The translations under genes and the position numbers were made by a program. The notes below the pieces were generated by a model. It did no database searches, was not told the origin of the DNA, and was given only the letters and a program-made list of their open reading frames with translations. From UBA10649 sp963700745 (GTDB lineage: Bacteria > Actinomycetota > Actinomycetes > S36-B12), in contig CAVOYT010000012.1 in NCBI GenBank assembly GCA_963700745.1, forward strand, positions 248,001 through 312,000: DNA of 64,000 bases, written 5' to 3'. Shown here one piece after another: positions 28,002 through 36,830 of the stretch. The number at the start of each line of letters is the position of its first letter. Position 1 is the stretch's first letter.

Positions 28002-30316
28002 GCAGCCCGCACCTCGGCGATGTAGTCCGCGTAGGGCGCGGTGTCTCCTCCGTCGCGATCCAGCACGAAGTAGTCCTGGACGATCGAGGCCTGCTGCTCG
28101 GGGTTGAAGGCCGCAAGGCCCTCCGCGTTGTGAGCAGCCAGACCAGCCGTGCCTCCGTAGTCGTACCCTCCGGTCTGCTGTCCGATCAGCGCATGCGCCA
28201 TGTAGGCCGGCCCGGTCTGGGTCTCCTGCCAAACGTGCATGAGCTCATGGATCAGCCAGTCCTGCTGGTCGATGTCGTTCGGGTCGTACGAGTCCGGGAA
28301 GTGGATGATCCGACCCGTGGTGACCCCGGTCGCTCCTCCGGTGTTGTTGGCGGCAGCCCAGGACACGAACGAGCCGATGAACAGCTGCACGTCGTCCAGC
28401 GGCACCGTGTTCTTGTACACCGACTTCGCCCGCGAGTACTCGGAGTTCGCGCCCTTCAGCAGCGGGCGGAATACGCCGAAGACCTCTAGGACGATGGCGA
28501 CGACGCCGAAGATGGCGCCCCCGACGATCTCCAACAGGCCGTCGAGGACCTCCTGCAGGCCCGTCCCGGCATCCTTCAATGCCTGCAGGAGCACCCGCTT
28601 GTCGTCGTCGCTCAGCGTGAACGCAGGCTCCAGGATGGCCTCCAGGTCGTTGCCGAGGTCCTGCAACGCCTGCATGAACAAGGCTCCTGCGTTGCCCGGG
28701 TTGGCGGCGATCTCGGCGAGGAGATCCACCAGTGCCACCCCGGAAGCGAGGATGGCCTCGACCACTGCCGTCACCGCCTCCAGCGACTTGCGGATGGCCC
28801 AGACGATGATCTGGGCGACGGCCGCCCCGGCCTTCAGGAGCCCCTCCACCACCTTGATGATCCCCGGAATCAGGTCCTTGGCGACCCAGTCGAGGATGTA
28901 ACTGACCGAGTTCTCGAGCCGCTGCCAGACCTCGCCCAGCGCTTCGAGGGCTGCATCGCCGGCCGCCTTGGCCCAGTCGATCACGTCGCGCAGCCTCGAG
29001 CCGATGTCCTCGGCCACGCGCACGACCGCCTCGAGGAAGTCCTGTCCCGCCTGCAGCGCCCAGTCGAGCGCCTCGTCGAGAGCCCGCCTCACGAACCGGA
29101 TCGCGAGCACTGCCTGTCGAAGCATCTCGTCGAAGACCTGCGCGGCCTGTGCGGCCACCCAGTCGAGGATCTCGCCGACGAGCCGTCCCGCCGCCAGGAT
29201 CCCTGTGATGATTCGCCGGAGCAGGAAGTACGACTCCTCGACGGCGTGCTTGAGCAGGTCGACCAGGGCGATCCCGGCCTGCAGGGCTGCCTCGACGAAG
29301 CGGCGGACCGCCCGGTAGGTGAAGGCGACCGCTGCCTTGACGACCTCGGCCACCGCCTTGCCCAGGCGGATGAGCGCATCGAGCACGGCGGCGAGCGCAG
29401 CCGTCGCTAGGCGGGCCACCTCGCGCACGATGCGGATGACCGCATAGCCGAGGTCGATAGCCGCCTGCACCAGGCGCCTGACCGCCGCGACGCCGAAGGC
29501 GATGAGTTCGTTCACGAGCTCGCCAAGCTTCCTGCCGATCTCGAGGAGGGCGCGGGCCACGTCGCGTGCCAGGGCAGCGACACCTTGGGCAATGATCCGC
29601 ATGAGCTCGAGGAGCCCTCCCGCGATCTCGGTGATGGCGCGCACGACGGCATTGAGCAGGTCGGCCGCCTGGACGAGGTTGGTGAGTTGGTCGACGGTCC
29701 AGGCGACCGCGGTGCTGATGAAGCCGGCGATGCTGCCGACGATGCCCTCTATCGCATTGATGATGTTGTCAACGGCTTCCACGATGGCATCGGCGACGTC
29801 CTCGATGAATTCGACGATGGCATCGTCGTGTATCGGCTGGCCCTGCTCGTCGAGCTCGTCGGGGTCGACAGTCTTCACCGTACGGATCTGGGAGCCGAGG
29901 TCTGCGAGGTACAACGCCACCTGTTCGATCGCCGCGTTGTCGCGGCGACCCCCGGGAGTGAGGACGAAGTCCTCCATGAGGGCCTTCCCGTGGGCCGTGG
30001 GCAGCTCACCGATGGCGTGGACGATCCACCTGTCCTGTCCGGCGTCGCGATACCCCTTGATGAGGGTGCGCCGCTCCTGGGAGTCGTCGAGTAGCGCCAC
30101 CGACTGGAAGACCGCGCGGTGCTGCTCGATCGTCGGGAGGCTGCGCGCATAGGCGGCGGCGAGGCGTCGGGCCTTCGCCGGCGACTCAGCGAAGACCTCG
30201 CGGAACACGGGCGCGACCTCAGATGGGGTCGGGTCGACCTCCGCGATCTGGAAGGCCAGTTCGTCGGGATCCCTCGAAATCGTTCCAATGGAACGGAAAA
30301 CTCGTTCGCCAGCCAT
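27998..30316 (-). CDS. 772-aa protein: 29-residue amphipathic helical repeats plus HELMH metalloprotease-like domain
   Basis: An intact reading frame with AGGAGG 4 nt before the ATG. Residues 1-165 form a soluble helical domain. Residues 166-600 are Ala/Val/Ile/Leu-rich amphipathic helices in which an anchor Gly recurs every 29 residues: 261, 290, 319, 348, 377; 424, 453; 497, 526, 555, 584 (pattern around it: aLxxlGxalxxll). Residues 640-772 are a separate domain with DWLIHELMHVWQE (HExxH, His690) and FNPEQQASIVQDYF (Glu740 a possible third ligand). This resembles the zinc-protease-like ends of some Rhs/Vgr-associated and DUF4157-type proteins. There is no signal peptide. The helices could form a membrane-active or shell-like structure (inference). 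First gene of the operon with peptidase, ACP and ketosynthases. Confidence 0.6.
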   Translation of the reverse strand: MAGERVFRSIGTISRDPDELAFQIAEVDPTPSEVAPVFREVFAESPAKARRLAAAYARSLPTIEQHRAVFQSVALLDDSQERRTLIKGYRDAGQDRWIVHAIGELPTAHGKALMEDFVLTPGGRRDNAAIEQVALYLADLGSQIRTVKTVDPDELDEQGQPIHDDAIVEFIEDVADAIVEAVDNIINAIEGIVGSIAGFISTAVAWTVDQLTNLVQAADLLNAVVRAITEIAGGLLELMRIIAQGVAALARDVARALLEIGRKLGELVNELIAFGVAAVRRLVQAAIDLGYAVIRIVREVARLATAALAAVLDALIRLGKAVAEVVKAAVAFTYRAVRRFVEAALQAGIALVDLLKHAVEESYFLLRRIITGILAAGRLVGEILDWVAAQAAQVFDEMLRQAVLAIRFVRRALDEALDWALQAGQDFLEAVVRVAEDIGSRLRDVIDWAKAAGDAALEALGEVWQRLENSVSYILDWVAKDLIPGIIKVVEGLLKAGAAVAQIIVWAIRKSLEAVTAVVEAILASGVALVDLLAEIAANPGNAGALFMQALQDLGNDLEAILEPAFTLSDDDKRVLLQALKDAGTGLQEVLDGLLEIVGGAIFGVVAIVLEVFGVFRPLLKGANSEYSRAKSVYKNTVPLDDVQLFIGSFVSWAAANNTGGATGVTTGRIIHFPDSYDPNDIDQQDWLIHELMHVWQETQTGPAYMAHALIGQQTGGYDYGGTAGLAAHNAEGLAAFNPEQQASIVQDYFVLDRDGGDTAPYADYIAEVRAA

Positions 30317-30553
30317 GGTGCCTCCTGATAGAGCAGCACCCCGCCCAGTGCTCCAAGCTGCCGGATACCCATCAGCCACTCACGTATGGCCGGTGACCCC
30401 TGGCACCGCTGATCTCGCGAGTGTAGGAGCGCCGACGCGCAAGGGCAATGGTCGTCGTCCCGACCCACTCGCATTTGGCCTGCTGTTGACCTTCTCAACG
30501 AGCGCCAGGCCGCGCGATCCTCGTGCGGGCGGCGGCCTCGCACGGGAGCGTCG
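30317..30553. promoter_or_regulatory. Leader and promoter region of the five-gene operon
   Basis: 237 nt without a gene, between the operon and the stop of the upstream glycosyltransferase. AGGAGG at 30321-30326 is one of the strongest ribosome binding sites in the window and fixes the ATG at 30316. On the minus strand TTGAGA (about 30492-30497) is a possible -35 element, but no convincing -10 partner can be chosen. The region has several ATTT/CAAAT stretches unusual for this chromosome. Confidence 0.45.
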
Positions 30554-31427
30554 TCAGATGATCGGCGGTCGCCCGGCCTTCGTCATCTCCCAGACCGTGC
30601 GCCACTTCATGCGCCGACGCCCGGACGGACGTGTCGTCGACGCCCTCGCGCAAGCCGCCGAACCACGCCCGCAACGCGTCCCGGTCGCGCACCCTCAGCA
30701 GCGTCATCCCCACCCACGTGCCGACGTAGACCGGCTCCAGCACGACCGGCAGGTTCCGGCGGGCCAGCCACACCCGGTTGCGCGCGTTGAGCCGGTAGTA
30801 CACGTCATGACGCGCTGGGTCGATCACCGGATGGTTCGCGACGAGGTCCGCTGCGTACCAGGGCGTGTAGCCCTCGTCCCATACCCGCCACACGAGGTCG
30901 ATGCCCTCGTGGGCGTAGAAGAACTCGTCGGGCCAGCCGCCGACCGCCTCGAACAGCGACCGACGCATCGCCACGGCGCCCTCCCACAGCGCCGTCGCGG
31001 GCCCGGACTCGTATGGATTGCCGACCCGCAGGCGGGGCACCCAGCGGCTCGGGGCCGGCAGGCCGGTGGGGTCGACGACCCTCGGCTGCACGAGCCCGAG
31101 GCGCGGATCGGCGGCGAACCGGTCCGCGACGGCACGCAGGAAGTGCGGGTCCGGCAACGACGCGTCGTCGTCGAGGAAGAACAGCAGGTCGCCGTCGACC
31201 AGCGGCACCCCGGCATTCCGGCCGGCGGGAATCCCCACGTTCTCCGGCAGGTGGAGTGTCTTGACGCCGTCCGGCAGGCCGGTCGGGTCCCACGAGTTGC
31301 CGACGACCACGATGTCCGTCTCGACGCCCTCCTGAGCCTGGAGTGAGCGCAGTCCCCGATCGAGGTCCTCGGGCCGCTTCCCCATCGTCAGGACGACGAC
31401 GCCGAACTTCGGGAGGGGCCTGGTCAT
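30554..31427 (-). CDS. GT2 family glycosyltransferase (rhamnosyl/galactofuranosyl type)
   Basis: About 291 residues. The GT-A features are FGVVVLTMGKRPEDL, NVGIPAGRNAGV, LLFFLDDDASLPD (metal-binding DDD) and the acceptor segment FFYAHEGIDLVWRVW. The C-terminus, after a one-base break near 30605, is MKWRTVWEMTKAGRPPII, a tail common to actinobacterial wall glycosyltransferases. It has no membrane helix and would work at the inner face of the membrane. Its ATG overlaps the stop of the CDP-alcohol phosphotransferase gene (ATGA), so it is the last gene of the sulfotransferase-DUF5941-phosphotransferase operon. Confidence 0.8.
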
Positions 31428-32248
31428 CGCAGTCGGCTCGACGACAGGATCGAGGCGAGGTGGCCCACGATCGTGATCACCCCGAAGACCGCGAGGAAGC
31501 CGACGAGGAAGCGGGTGGCCGCGAGATCGCCGAGCAGCAGGTCGCCGACGGCAGCCACGAGGGCCAGCAGGGTCAGCTCGACGGAGTGGTAGGCGCGGTG
31601 GAACGGGAAGAACCGCACGACGGAGCGGATCCTGCGCAGGCCGCCCGCCCGAGGCGCCGACACCTCGGCCTTCTCCTCGAGCCGGGGCATGTTGTTGTAG
31701 GCGCGGGAGACGTGGACCATGTCGTTGAGCGCCTTGTTGTACAGCACCATGACGGAGACGAGCGCGCCGATCAGGGGCCAGGGCGAGTCCATCCACCCGT
31801 CCCCGGGGAACCCCGCCGCCCGCAGGCCCAGCGCGATCGGGATGAGGCCCTCGGTCGTGTAGTGCCCGACGCGGTCGAGGAACACGCCCTTCGGCGACGA
31901 CGTCCGGCGCCAGCGGGCCACCTCACCGTCGCTGCAGTCCCACAGCATCTGCAGCTGCCCGAGCAGGGCGGCCAGGACGGCTCCGGGCATGCCGGGAATG
32001 AGCAGCGCCAGTGCCGCCGACGCGCCCGTGGCGATCATCAGCCACGTCACGCCGTTCGCCGTGATCGGCGTGCGCAGCAGGAGCCGCGTCAGGTAGGGCG
32101 AGATGCGGCGCAGGTAGACGTCGGCCACCCAGTGCTCGGAGTTGCGGCGCCCGCGCACCGCGGGCGGCTGGCACACCTCGCGGATCTGCGCGATCGACGG
32201 GCGCGCGGGGCGGGCCTCGTCAGCCACCGCCGGTCCCTCGCCGCTCAC
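31424..32248 (-). CDS. CDP-alcohol phosphatidyltransferase family protein with variant motif
   Basis: A 274-residue intact membrane protein. The family motif D-x2-D-G-x2-A-R-x8-G-x3-D-x3-D is present as DCSDGEVAR...GVFLDRVGH, with His in place of the last Asp, usually the general base. Helices flank the motif (MLIATGASAALALLIPG, AAVGDLLLGDLAATRFLVGFL). Such enzymes move a phospho-alcohol group from a CDP-alcohol to an acceptor in the membrane. In this locus the product is probably a lipid- or polyol-phosphate precursor of the wall polymer. The GTG start overlaps the DUF5941 gene stop (GTGA). Whether the His variant is active needs testing. Confidence 0.7.
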   Translation of the reverse strand: MSGEGPAVADEARPARPSIAQIREVCQPPAVRGRRNSEHWVADVYLRRISPYLTRLLLRTPITANGVTWLMIATGASAALALLIPGMPGAVLAALLGQLQMLWDCSDGEVARWRRTSSPKGVFLDRVGHYTTEGLIPIALGLRAAGFPGDGWMDSPWPLIGALVSVMVLYNKALNDMVHVSRAYNNMPRLEEKAEVSAPRAGGLRRIRSVVRFFPFHRAYHSVELTLLALVAAVGDLLLGDLAATRFLVGFLAVFGVITIVGHLASILSSSRLR

Positions 32249-34000
32249 GCGCGTGTCCTGTCCTGCACGGACAACCACTGTACGGATGCCACGACCACGA
32301 ACAGCGCCGCCAGCAGCCAGGCACCCCAGGTCAGGCCGGTCGTGGTGGCCGCGGCTCCGGCGACGGCCAGGGCCAGGACGACCACCGTTCGCCCTTCCCA
32401 GCCCAGGCCGAGCCAGAGGATCCATCGGGGCGCGGCCGCATCCTGCATGGCCCGGTACAGCGTGTCGTAGTGGTGGAAGGCGACAACGGTCATCCACCAG
32501 AACGCGATCACCATGACGCTCGGATGCCAGGCCAGCGCCACGATCGCCACGACACCCAGCTCGAGGAGTCGCAGCACCGCCGGCACCGCCCAGGCGGCGC
32601 GATTCGCCCACCACTGCCTCGCGGGTGCGCGCGGGTACGGCTGCGGCGAGCACACCGAGGATCGGCCCGGAGTCGCCCTGTCGCGAGAGCAGCGCGACAC
32701 CCGCCGCAGGAGTCGGGCCTCGCCACGTGAACGTCCGCAGCGTCCGGCCGGCCGTGACGTAGGCCAGGGCCAGCAGCCCGGCACCGAGCAGCACGCCCAG
32801 TGCCCACGTCGGCCCAAGAATCGCCGCGAAGACGCTGATGATCAGCCACCGTTCCCCGATCGGCAGGTGGATGGCGCGCTTCGCCCACCGGACGGCGTCC
32901 CGCCGGTTCATCCTCGTGGACATCTCCATCGCCCCGCTGACGGACCAGCCACCAGCGGATCCGGCGGCGCCGTCATCGGCGATCCGCACGTCCCGAGCGG
33001 GCACCTGCGCCTCACGCATCCGCTGCACCCGGGAGAAGTCGTAGTCGGACATGTGGCGGGTCGTCTGCAGCACGACCAGGACGACGGCCAGCCACCAGAT
33101 GTCGGCACCGGTGCGGAACGCACCGTAGGCGAGCCCGGCGTACGCCAGGAACTCCTTGACGCGATCCGTCGACGCATCGAGCCAGGCGCCGAGCGCCGAG
33201 AAGCGCCGCGTGGCGCGGGCGACCTCGCCGTCGACGCAGTCGATCACCAGGCTGAGCTGCAGCAGGACCGCCCCGAGCACCAGGGCCCACCGGCTGCCGA
33301 CCGCGAAACTGGCCGCCGCGGCCAGGCCGACCGCGAAGGAGATCAGCGTGATCGCGTTCGGCGACCAGCCCAGCCTCAGTGCGATCCGCGTGAGCGGCTT
33401 CGACAGCCGGCGGACGACGAACGTCGAGTAGAAGCCGTCATCGACCCGGTTCGCCTGCAGCTGGGCGATGCGCTCGTCGCCGACGGCCGAGGTGAGCCGA
33501 CGGGCCTCGTCAACGTCGGCGGGGGCCCGGAACCACGCGACGTCGACCATGTCGATCGCTCTCAGGGCGACGCCCCCGCGCGTGACGGCCACCGCCACGA
33601 GCTCGACGAGGTCGCTGCCGTCCGAGGGGACGTCACCCGCCCTCACCGCCTCGGCGAGGTCGGCCACCACCGCCGCGACCGGATGGCGGTCGGCCCCCGA
33701 CACCACCAGCGCACCCACGGACCTGCGGTCCGGGGCGGTCACCGCGTGGAAGGCAGTGCCCACGCTGGTGACGAGGTGGTGCCGGACGCGCACGTTGGCG
33801 CCTTCGGCCGACGGGCGCACCAGCAGCGACGTCGCGACGTAGGGGTCATGCGTGAGTGGAGCGAGAGCGGCCGGGGCGACGACGAGGTCGGCCGCGATGA
33901 CGACCACGGGGCCCTCGTCGGATTCCAGCGCCGACACCAGGTCGGCCAGAGCCTCGTGCGGCGCGCGGCCGTCGTCCGGCAGGAGGAACGGGTCGGTCAC
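32245..34000 (-). CDS. DUF5941-type protein: NTP-transferase-like domain, CDP-alcohol phosphatidyltransferase, C-terminal helices
   Basis: About 585 residues with one break near 32690. The N-terminal 180 residues resemble a nucleotidyltransferase fold that lost its nucleotide loop (PVVVIAADLVVAP). A full CDP-alcohol phosphatidyltransferase domain follows with a perfect motif DCVDGEVARATRRFSALG...LDASTD. The last 150 residues are helical membrane segments (LGVVAIVALAWHP, FWWMTVVAFHHYDTLYRAMQDA) typical of DUF5941. Inositol-phosphate or glycerol-phosphate chemistry is likely, as in fused IPCT/DIPPS enzymes, but the substrate is not shown by sequence. It is coupled by GTGA overlaps to the sulfotransferase upstream and the second phosphotransferase downstream. 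Confidence 0.7.
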
Positions 34001-35148
34001 GCGGACTGCCCGCGACCGAGCTTCTCGCGACTCTGCTGCTTCGTGCGGCGCCACAGCTGGCCGGCGAGGTCCCGCGAGGACGGGTTCTCGCGGGCCGCGT
34101 CGATGACCGTCATGACGGCCTGCACGCCGGCATCGATCGGCAGCGCGGCGGTCTCCTCAGCCGAGACCGGCGGGGACGACGACACCCGCACCGCCAGCGC
34201 ATCGAGGTCCCCGAGCACGGTGACGCCGAGGGAGCGGATCACGTCGACGGACGCCTGGCCCTTGTCCGCAGCCGCGTCGAGCGCCCAGTCCGGCGTGAGG
34301 AGCCGCGGCTCGTCGGGCGACGGCTCGCGCCCCTCGACCATGCCGAGTGCGACGCCGCGTCGCACGTAGCGCACGTACTCGTCCCACTGGAGCTCCTTCT
34401 TGACCTTCTTGTTCAGGCGCACGAGGAGCTCGGCCTCCGCCGCCGTCATCGAGCGGTTCGACGTCAGGTCCATGCGGGACACGAGGATGTCGGGATCCAC
34501 GCCCAGCAACTGCGCGAAGGCCACGAACATCGCGCTGCGGTCCACGTCCTCGAGCACGAGGACGGTCACGTTCTCCGGCCCCACCGCCTCGCTCCACCGC
34601 GTCAGCACGTCGCCGTGGTCGTGCCGCTTCCAGAAGGTCGGTGTCATGTTCTTGCCCTGGCCCGGCTCGGCGAAGACGTCCCTCAGCCACTTCTCGTACG
34701 GCGTGGTGAGCCCGTACTTCAGGTACTGCTGCCATGACGACGGCAGCAGGCGGCCCATGTTGCGCAGTGTCACCACCACCCGCACGCGATCGGCGCCCAG
34801 GTCACGCACGACCCCGGCCGCGACGTCGCCGGGCGCCTCGCAGAAGAACTCGCTGCTGATCACCACGCGGCGGTCGTTGCGCGCGGTTCGTCGCGCGAGC
34901 TTGTCGAAGTGCGAGCGGTCCATCACGGCTCCGCCTCGGGTGTTCCAGCCCCACGGTCGCTGCAGGACGGCCAGCGCGGCCCGGTGCTGGGCCTGGAGCT
35001 TGCCGGGGTACGTGACGCCCGCGGACTTGAGCTCCGGGCGAGCGTCCGCGAGTGCCGCCTGGATGGCCGTCGTTCCGGTCTTGTGCACGCCGATGTGAAG
35101 GAGCACCCCGTTGTCGGGCACGGGCGTGGCCTCGGGCAGCATCGGCAT
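33997..35148 (-). CDS. Sulfotransferase family protein
   Basis: A 383-residue intact protein. The 5'-phosphosulfate loop is LLHIGVHKTGTTAIQ near residue 15; the 3'-phosphate side is probably RVRVVVTLRNMGRLLPSSW near residue 100, the usual R-x-P-xx-S-like region. PAPS-dependent sulfotransferases place sulfate on hydroxyl or amino groups of sugars or lipids. Found within a polymer locus and coupled by GTGA to the DUF5941 gene, it suggests the wall polymer or its lipid is sulfated. The start MPMLPEATPVP at 35148 lies 10 nt after the stop of the ABC ATPase gene; the ATG two codons later is also possible. Confidence 0.75.
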   Translation of the reverse strand: MPMLPEATPVPDNGVLLHIGVHKTGTTAIQAALADARPELKSAGVTYPGKLQAQHRAALAVLQRPWGWNTRGGAVMDRSHFDKLARRTARNDRRVVISSEFFCEAPGDVAAGVVRDLGADRVRVVVTLRNMGRLLPSSWQQYLKYGLTTPYEKWLRDVFAEPGQGKNMTPTFWKRHDHGDVLTRWSEAVGPENVTVLVLEDVDRSAMFVAFAQLLGVDPDILVSRMDLTSNRSMTAAEAELLVRLNKKVKKELQWDEYVRYVRRGVALGMVEGREPSPDEPRLLTPDWALDAAADKGQASVDVIRSLGVTVLGDLDALAVRVSSSPPVSAEETAALPIDAGVQAVMTVIDAARENPSSRDLAGQLWRRTKQQSREKLGRGQSA

Positions 35149-35158
35149 GGCAGACAGC

Positions 35159-35978
35159 CTAGAGGGCCTCTGGTTCGTGCCCCTGGTCGTCGATCTCGTC
35201 GCCCGGCGCGTCCTCGCGCCGCCGCGCCTCGCGCAGCCGGGCGATGGCGTCGGGCACCGTGGTCTCGGCGACCACGCGGCCCTCGCCCAGCAGGATCGCC
35301 CGGTCGCAGAAGCGCCGGAACTGCTTGGGGCTGTCGGAGGCGAGCAGGAAGGTGACGCCGTCCTCGCGCTTCTTGTCCACGTGCGTCCAGCACTGCTGCC
35401 GGAAGTCACGCTCGCCGACGATCAGGACCTGCTCGATGGCGTAGGCGCGCGCGTCGGTCGCCATCGCGATGGACCACGCCAGCCGCTGCCGGATCAGCGG
35501 CGGTGCCGTGCCGAGGTACTTGTCGAGGAGTGTCTCGACGCCGGCGAACGAGACGATCCAGTCCAGCTTCTCGCCAACCTCGTCCGGGGTCATCCCCAGG
35601 AACGCGCCGACGATGTAGATGTTCTGGCGCACGGTGTAGCCGCGGTGCAGGACCCTGGCCACGTCGATCATCGGGATGATCGGGACGCGGCGACGCACGG
35701 TGCCCTCGTCGGGCATCAGCGTGCCGGCCGCCAGCCGCAGGAGCGCCTCCCGGCCCGAACCCTTGCCCCCGACGACTCGCCACCGACTCCCCCTCGGCGA
35801 TCTCGAAGGTGGCATGGCGCAGGCGCCACACCTCGTCGCGCTTGACCTCGCCCGCGATCCGGCGCAGCCGCTGACGGCGGCCGTCGCCCTTGCGCCGACG
35901 CCTGCGTGGCATCCGCACGCCCACGTCGTCGAAGGCGACGATCGGCACGAGCTTGGGCTTCAAGGACAGCCGGGCCAC
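35159..35978 (-). CDS. Polysaccharide/teichoic acid export ABC ATPase (TagH/Wzt type) with degenerate nucleotide site
   Basis: About 273 residues with a break near 35785. The family layout is clear (VPIVAFDDVGVRM at the start, HATFEIAEGESV, LIRQRLAWSIAM for the signature, ATDARAYAIEQVLIVGERDF for Walker B, FCDRAILLGEGRVV at the end). The Walker A reads GGKGSGRE instead of GxxGxGK(S/T), and the Walker B acidic pair is EQ. The ATPase may be weak, or may bind nucleotide differently. The GTG start lies 1 nt past the stop of the permease gene, so the pair is one transporter. Its substrate is probably the TagF-made polymer of the flanking genes. Confidence 0.75.
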
Positions 35979-35979
35979 G

Positions 35980-36754
35980 TCATGCCTCCTTCAGGATGCG
36001 CGGCTCGAGCCGGCGGAAGACGACCATGCCGACGACGAGGATCACCAGGCTGAGCGAGATCGAGACGGCGAACGCCACCGGCGCGATGTGCTCGTCGGGC
36101 CAGAAGCCGATCCGGTACGAGCCCGAATACCCCCACCAGCGGGTTGAGCGCCGCCACCGGCTGGAGCTGTTCGGGGATGTTGGAGATCGAGTAGATGATC
36201 GGCGACAGGTAGAACATCGCGCGCACGACGATGCGAACGATCCGGGCGAGGTCGGGCATGACCACGGCACCCGCCGAGATGAGCAGCGCGAGGCCGTACA
36301 TGAGCAGGAACTGCAGCAGGATTCCGACCGGATAGAGGACGATCAGCGGGCCCGGCCAGTACCGCGTCGCCACCATGGCGATGAGAACGACCGGCAGCGA
36401 CAGGATGAACTCGACCATCGTGACGAGGATCACCCGCGCAACCCACAGCTCGGTCGGCAGCAGGCTCACCCGCAGCTGGCCGCCGGCCCGTCGGAAGACC
36501 CTGGTGGACGCCATCATCCCCTTGGTGAACCACCACCACGGCAGGATCGCGAGGCTCAGGAAGAGCACATACGGCTGCTGGCCGAGCGCCCGCGCTCCGA
36601 GGAGCACCGAGAACACGAACCAGAGGACGATCGACATGCCCAGCGGCTCCAGGAGGGTCCACAGGTAGCCGAGGCGGAACTTGGTGTACTGCTTCTGCAG
36701 GTCGCGCCGGACCAGCATGCGGAGCACCTGACGGTGCTCCCAGAGAGATTGCAC
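35980..36754 (-). CDS. ABC-2 type polysaccharide/teichoic acid export permease (TagG/Wzm type)
   Basis: About 258 residues with a break near 36125. It begins VQSLWEHRQVLRMLVRRDLQ, the amphipathic entry helix of this family, with KFRLGYLWTLLEPLGM next and six hydrophobic segments (SIVLWFVFSVLLG, FILSLPVVLIAMVA, LLMYGLALLISAGAVVM, and after the break ISLSLVILVVGMVVF). The last residues RRLEPRILKEA are typical. It exports a lipid-linked glycopolymer together with the ATPase that follows. TATCGT 7 nt before the GTG makes this the first gene of a leaderless message that probably continues to the sulfotransferase operon. Confidence 0.85.
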
Positions 36755-36761
36755 GCTGGTT

Positions 36762-36767
36762 ACGATA
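36762..36767 (-). promoter_or_regulatory. Probable -10 box of the export ABC operon (leaderless)
   Basis: TATCGT on the minus strand, 7 nt, then GTG at 36754. The divergent TagF gene starts 77 nt away with a normal leader. Confidence 0.45.
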
Positions 36768-36830
36768 GGTCACACCCGTGCTCGGTCGATCAGGTGCCAC
36801 GCGGTTCGGAATACACGGCAGGCGGAGACA

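Noticed and set aside
36721..36740. Perfect 8-bp hairpin GGAGCACC/GGTGCTCC
   Set aside because: It lies inside the coding start of the ABC permease and encodes conserved residues; no sign of a regulatory role.
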